6,738 bases of DNA from Nitrospirota bacterium. GTDB taxonomy: Bacteria > Nitrospirota > Nitrospiria > Nitrospirales > NS-4. The first letter of the stretch is position 1. Each line of letters begins with the position of its first letter. The DNA lies in NCBI GenBank assembly GCA_005877525.1, contig VBON01000158.1:580-7317 (forward strand), given 5' to 3'. The notes beneath the pieces were generated by a model that saw only the letters and a list, made by a program, of their open reading frames with translations, searched no databases and was not told where the DNA came from. The translations under genes were made by a program, and so were the position numbers. Below are positions 4,774 to 6,738 of this stretch, in pieces.

Positions 4774-4802
4774 AAGGGCAAGAGCGTTATGCTCTTGCCC
4801 TT
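4774..4802. terminator. Bidirectional intrinsic terminator
   Basis: A 12-bp perfect stem, AAGGGCAAGAGC (4774-4785) with GCTCTTGCCCTT (4791-4802), surrounds a GTTAT loop. On the minus strand the stem is followed by TTTCTTTTTT, an excellent U-tract for the Hsp20 gene. On the plus strand it is followed by the weaker TTCTTCT, serving the lipoprotein gene. The two genes converge here. Confidence 0.85.
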
Positions 4803-4828
4803 CTTCTAGGGCCACGGTCGGCTGATTG

Positions 4829-5227
4829 TTATTCGACGGCTATCTGCCGCGGTTTCGTCTCTTCCCGTTTCGGGATTTGTATCGTCAATAGACCTTCCTT
4901 ATGGGAAGCCGAGACCTTGCCGGGATCGACAGTACCGGGAAGCCTGAAGGCACGGGCAAAACTCCCCCTCTCGATTTCTCGAACGAAATAGGTGCGGTTC
5001 GGTACGGCCTCCTCTTTTGGCTCACCCTTCACGGTCAACACCCCATCTTCAAAAACGATGCTGATGTCCTTCCGGTCCAGGCCCGGTAGGGCAATCTGCA
5101 CCCAGTAACCTTGTTCATCCTCGTAGGTATTGCATGCCGGATCCCAGACGGCGGGTTGGTCGGCATGAAGGGCACCCCGCAGAAACTTATCGACATCAAA
5201 TGGTGCATAGTTAACATTAAAAGTCAT
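4829..5227 (-). CDS. Small heat-shock protein, Hsp20/alpha-crystallin family
   Basis: A 132-residue small heat-shock protein, an ATP-independent chaperone that holds unfolding proteins in the cytoplasm as large oligomers. A short N-terminal arm (NVNYAPFDVDKFLRGAL) precedes the alpha-crystallin domain at about residues 27-120. Diagnostic parts are the VQIALPGLDRKDISI strand pair, EDGVLTVKGE, REIERGSFARAFRLPGTVD and the A-x4-GLL signature (ASHKEGLLTIQIPK). The C-terminus has an IxV motif (QIAVE), the usual oligomer anchor. The length is normal for class A bacterial Hsp20. ATG 5227 follows AGGAAAGGGG. No CIRCE element or other heat-shock operator is visible upstream; a sigma70-like TTGACT-16-TATCTG lies 47-74 bp before the start. 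Confidence 0.95.
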   Translation of the reverse strand: MTFNVNYAPFDVDKFLRGALHADQPAVWDPACNTYEDEQGYWVQIALPGLDRKDISIVFEDGVLTVKGEPKEEAVPNRTYFVREIERGSFARAFRLPGTVDPGKVSASHKEGLLTIQIPKREETKPRQIAVE

Positions 5228-5273
5228 GGAACCCCTTTCCTGAGCTCTTCCGGCTCAATCGTTTATGTGTCTA

Positions 5274-5301
5274 CAGATAAGACCGAAATGCAGCCAGTCA
5301 A
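5274..5301 (-). promoter_or_regulatory. Candidate promoter for the Hsp20 gene
   Basis: On the minus strand, TTGACT (5301-5296), 16 bp, TATCTG (5279-5274). The -35 is good and the -10 only partial. It would give a leader of roughly 40 nt. No sigma32-type CTTGAA...CCCCAT pair was seen. Confidence 0.33.
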
Positions 5302-5324
5302 GAGGCTCCGCCAAGAATTAAGCA

Positions 5325-5353
5325 TTGACTGCTGCGATGGTAGCGCGTACCGT
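5325..5353 (+). promoter_or_regulatory. Weak candidate promoter for the omega-subunit gene
   Basis: TTGACT (5325-5330), 17 bp, TACCGT (5348-5353) on the plus strand. The -35 is good but the -10 poor. It would give a leader of about 130 nt containing the hairpin at 5375-5400. Low confidence. Confidence 0.22.
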
Positions 5354-5374
5354 GAAGCCATGACGTTTTGAGCC

Positions 5375-5400
5375 CCGCGGCTGTGTTTTTGCTGCCGCGG
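5375..5400. other. Hairpin in the leader between hsp20 and the omega gene
   Basis: CCGCGGC (5375-5381) and GCCGCGG (5394-5400) form a perfect 7-bp GC-rich stem around a T-rich 12-nt loop (TGTGTTTTTGCT). No U-tract follows on either strand, so a standard terminator is unlikely. It may be a leader structure or protein-binding site upstream of the omega gene at 5492. Confidence 0.4.
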
Positions 5401-5491
5401 TCAATTCCCAACTTCGCTGCTCCTACGCCAGAGAGACCGACCTATCACGTAGCAATGCCCCAAGCTTGCTACCAAATAAGGAGTAGCGCCG

Positions 5492-5860
5492 ATGTATGCC
5501 TTATCGTTAATGCCCGACGATGTGAATAAGTTTGGATCGAGAAGCCGTCTAGTTATTATCGCAGCTCAGAGAGCCCAGCAATTAATGAAGGGTATCCCGT
5601 CCACTATTGTCACGAAGCACACGAAGCCTACCACTATCGCGCTGGAGGAAGTGCTGAACGACAAGGTCAAATTCGTGATAGGAAAGCAGGCTCGGGAGGC
5701 GCTCAAGGACGCAAAAAAGCAGCGGGCACTGGATCTCGCGCGCTTGACTCTGGACCGGGTGGGGCCAGCGGACGCAATTGAGATTAAGAAAGATTTAAGT
5801 GTCGTCGTGGATGATTCGCCGAAGCCCGAGCCGGCACCATCTGCCGAAGGGGAGTGGTAA
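5492..5860 (+). CDS. rpoZ: RNA polymerase omega-subunit family protein, 122 aa
   Basis: Omega binds the beta' subunit and helps RNA polymerase assemble. The fold signature is clear: SRSRLVIIAAQRAQQLMKG (residues 16-34), matching R-x-x-LVxxAAxRARxL, then KPTTIALEEVLNDKVKF (45-61), matching the IALEEI-x-x-GKI segment. Residues 62-122 form a long helical, then Pro/Glu-rich tail (SPKPEPAPSAEGEW), longer than in many omegas. ATG 5492 follows TAAGGAG with an 8-nt spacer. The usual neighbours of rpoZ (gmk upstream, then spoT, coaBC or priA in many bacteria) are absent; instead it sits between Hsp20 and an unknown gene. It may be a second, accessory omega. The symbol denotes the family, not proof that this is the housekeeping copy. 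Confidence 0.8.
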   Translation: MYALSLMPDDVNKFGSRSRLVIIAAQRAQQLMKGIPSTIVTKHTKPTTIALEEVLNDKVKFVIGKQAREALKDAKKQRALDLARLTLDRVGPADAIEIKKDLSVVVDDSPKPEPAPSAEGEW

Positions 5861-5863
5861 AGA

Positions 5864-5877
5864 GCGTCTTTTGACGC
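5864..5877. terminator. Small hairpin between two convergent genes
   Basis: GCGTC-TTTT-GACGC is a perfect 5-bp stem with a UUUU loop in the 20-bp gap between the stop codons at 5860 and 5881. There is no U-tract, so it is a weak terminator candidate at best. Confidence 0.25.
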
Positions 5878-5880
5878 GGC

Positions 5881-6306
5881 TCAGTCTCCCCCTTTAAGGC
5901 TGTCCTCATCGTATCCCGCCTCGTCATCCTCATCCTGGCCCAGACCCGCGCGAAAGGATCGCCTTAGCTCTCGAATCTGTTCGGCCTGCATCGTGTCGTG
6001 GCCTTCCTCAAGCCGGCTCAAGTACCGGTCGCACAGGTCCGCTCCTCGTTGGAAGTGAGCGGGGATAGTGTCTTCGGTGACCTGCTGCCATGTGATGTAG
6101 ATAAGAAACTCCTGTAACGCCGTGGCGTCGGGGTGCCGCTGCCCGATTTCCTGAAGGGTAAAATAGGCGGCTTTTGCTTCACTGCCGGCGCTTGCCGAAA
6201 AGATCGCTTCAGCCGCGATCGTCTTCTCCAGATCCAGCCCGAGCTCCCCCGATGCCTGCGCGCGTGTGAACGAGACCTGAGCTGCGATGGCGGGATCAAA
6301 TTGCAT
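5881..6306 (-). CDS. Hypothetical acidic helical protein, 141 aa
   Basis: Start ATG 6306 has a GGAG 9 nt upstream; the stop is 20 bp from that of the convergent omega gene. The protein is soluble, without signal peptide, membrane segment or Cys-based motif. Residues 1-110 look mostly helical, with segments such as QVSFTRAQASGELGLDLEKT, SEAKAAYFTLQEIGQRHPDA and MQAEQIRELRRSFRAG that have amphipathic spacing. The last 18 residues are strongly acidic (DEDDEAGYDEDSLKGGD), as in some partner-binding or anti-aggregation tails. I do not recognise a family. The overall shape could suit a TPR-like or adaptor protein, but no repeat is clear enough to claim that. Confidence 0.78.
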   Translation of the reverse strand: MQFDPAIAAQVSFTRAQASGELGLDLEKTIAAEAIFSASAGSEAKAAYFTLQEIGQRHPDATALQEFLIYITWQQVTEDTIPAHFQRGADLCDRYLSRLEEGHDTMQAEQIRELRRSFRAGLGQDEDDEAGYDEDSLKGGD

Positions 6307-6331
6307 CAGATGTGTGCTCCAAACAATGGTA

Positions 6332-6361
6332 AGGATACCTACTAGGGCCGGCGAGGGTCAA
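6332..6361 (-). promoter_or_regulatory. Candidate promoter for the acidic hypothetical gene
   Basis: On the minus strand, TTGACC (6361-6356), 18 bp, TATCCT (6337-6332), ending 25 bp before ATG 6306. Both boxes are moderate matches and the position is sensible. Confidence 0.4.
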
Positions 6362-6392
6362 TCCGGGAGATTTTTTCGGTCCTTATGAAGAC

Positions 6393-6466
6393 TGTGGCCA
6401 CATTGTCATAAAAAACGGCCAGTTAATTTCACAGGACAAATCTAAAGACCTAGAGTCACATTTGTC
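6393..6466. promoter_or_regulatory. Dyad symmetries upstream of the secreted-protein gene
   Basis: TGTGGCCACA (6393-6402) is a perfect 10-bp palindrome. GACAAAT (6435-6441) and ATTTGTC (6460-6466) form a perfect 7-bp inverted repeat with an 18-bp centre. Both lie in the 227-bp divergent intergenic region and could be regulator sites; no regulator is identified. No convincing -35/-10 pair for the rightward gene was found, although TATAAC (6507-6512) is a possible -10. Confidence 0.33.
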
Positions 6467-6533
6467 GATTGTTCCGCTTTCATGGGCGTATTTAAGTTGA
6501 AGCTAATATAACCTCCACCCAAGGAGACGAACC

Positions 6534-6738
6534 ATGAAACAGCAAGGGTTAGCCATAGCAGCAGCAGCGATGCTTAGTCTGTGTCTTGGCGTTGCCAATG
6601 CTGGCTCTGAGCAGACAGGCATGGATCAGGAGTTATCCGCTTGTGACTCTACTCAGAATGTGTGTCTGAATAGTGAAATGAGGGATCAAGACCAACTTTC
6701 ACAGTCTGATGCTGAGGTGGGACTTCGCGTGGGACTGC
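6534..6738 (+). CDS. Secreted protein, N-terminal part (cut by window edge)
   Basis: ATG 6534 follows AAGGAGA with a 6-nt spacer, and 68 codons are open to the window end. The first 23 residues are a standard Sec signal peptide (basic MK, hydrophobic AIAAAAMLSLCLGVA, cleavage ANA-G). The mature part seen (GSEQTGMDQELSACDSTQNV, then CLNSEMRDQDQLSQSDAEVG) is polar, acidic and rich in Ser, Gln and Asp, with two cysteines about 8 residues apart that could form a disulfide. It is therefore probably periplasmic or exported. The family is not recognised from this fragment. It is divergent from the acidic hypothetical gene, with an intergenic region carrying two dyads. Confidence 0.75.
   Translation, partial: MKQQGLAIAAAAMLSLCLGVANAGSEQTGMDQELSACDSTQNVCLNSEMRDQDQLSQSDAEVGLRVGL

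Noticed and set aside
4491..4781. Minus-strand frame of 96 codons opposite the glycine-zipper lipoprotein
   Set aside because: Arg/Leu/His-rich translation produced by the antisense of Gly/Ala codons.
5111..5371. Plus-strand frame of 86 codons overlapping the start of the Hsp20 gene
   Set aside because: Most of it is antisense to Hsp20 and it has no ribosome site.
1..6738. CRISPR arrays, tRNA or rRNA genes
   Set aside because: No regularly spaced repeats and no tRNA- or rRNA-like segments were seen on either strand.

Overview
The window looks like an accessory stretch of a Gram-negative bacterial chromosome. Two genes encode lipoproteins with clear lipoboxes, one with a glycine zipper, and two more encode proteins with signal peptides. 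Small membrane proteins, an Hsp20 chaperone and a cupredoxin are mixed on both strands, as is common in environmental Nitrospirota or proteobacteria. A Nitrospira-like host is my guess from the style of these proteins; no marker here proves it.

Layout. 2-124 is the tail of a RelE/ParE-type toxin. A strong sigma70-type promoter carrying two palindromes drives a 41-residue zinc-ribbon-like protein (223-348). An unrecognised gene runs leftward (377-1030). A secreted tandem cupredoxin (1210-2016) is preceded by a 17-codon in-frame ORF. Three minus-strand genes follow: a 26-residue hydrophobic peptide (2050-2130), a four-helix membrane protein (2164-2754) and a two-helix membrane protein (2935-3153). 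Next come two paralogous plus-strand lipoproteins (3301-3723 and 4316-4729) with a damaged helical-protein gene between them (3763-4209). A bidirectional terminator separates them from a leftward Hsp20 gene (4829-5227). A diverged RNA polymerase omega subunit (5492-5860) converges on an acidic hypothetical protein (5881-6306). The right edge holds the start of a secreted protein (6534 onward).

The most striking structure is a nearly perfect inverted repeat with 99-bp arms (3633-3731 and 3782-3880) around a 50-bp spacer. The right arm is native coding sequence of the 3763-4209 gene. Read on the minus strand, the spacer plus left arm give a coherent N-terminal continuation of that same gene. 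So a segment of the gene's 5' region has been copied or flipped into inverted orientation. It overwrites the end of the upstream lipoprotein, which gains a 27-residue foreign tail, and the downstream gene has lost its signal peptide and ribosome binding site. Flipping the spacer would restore the gene's own reading frame. A fold-back template switch, a small invertible switch and an assembly or amplification chimera are all possible.

No single pathway ties the genes together. Envelope lipoproteins, small membrane proteins, Hsp20, a spare omega subunit and a toxin remnant suggest a stress-related accessory cluster, which is inference.
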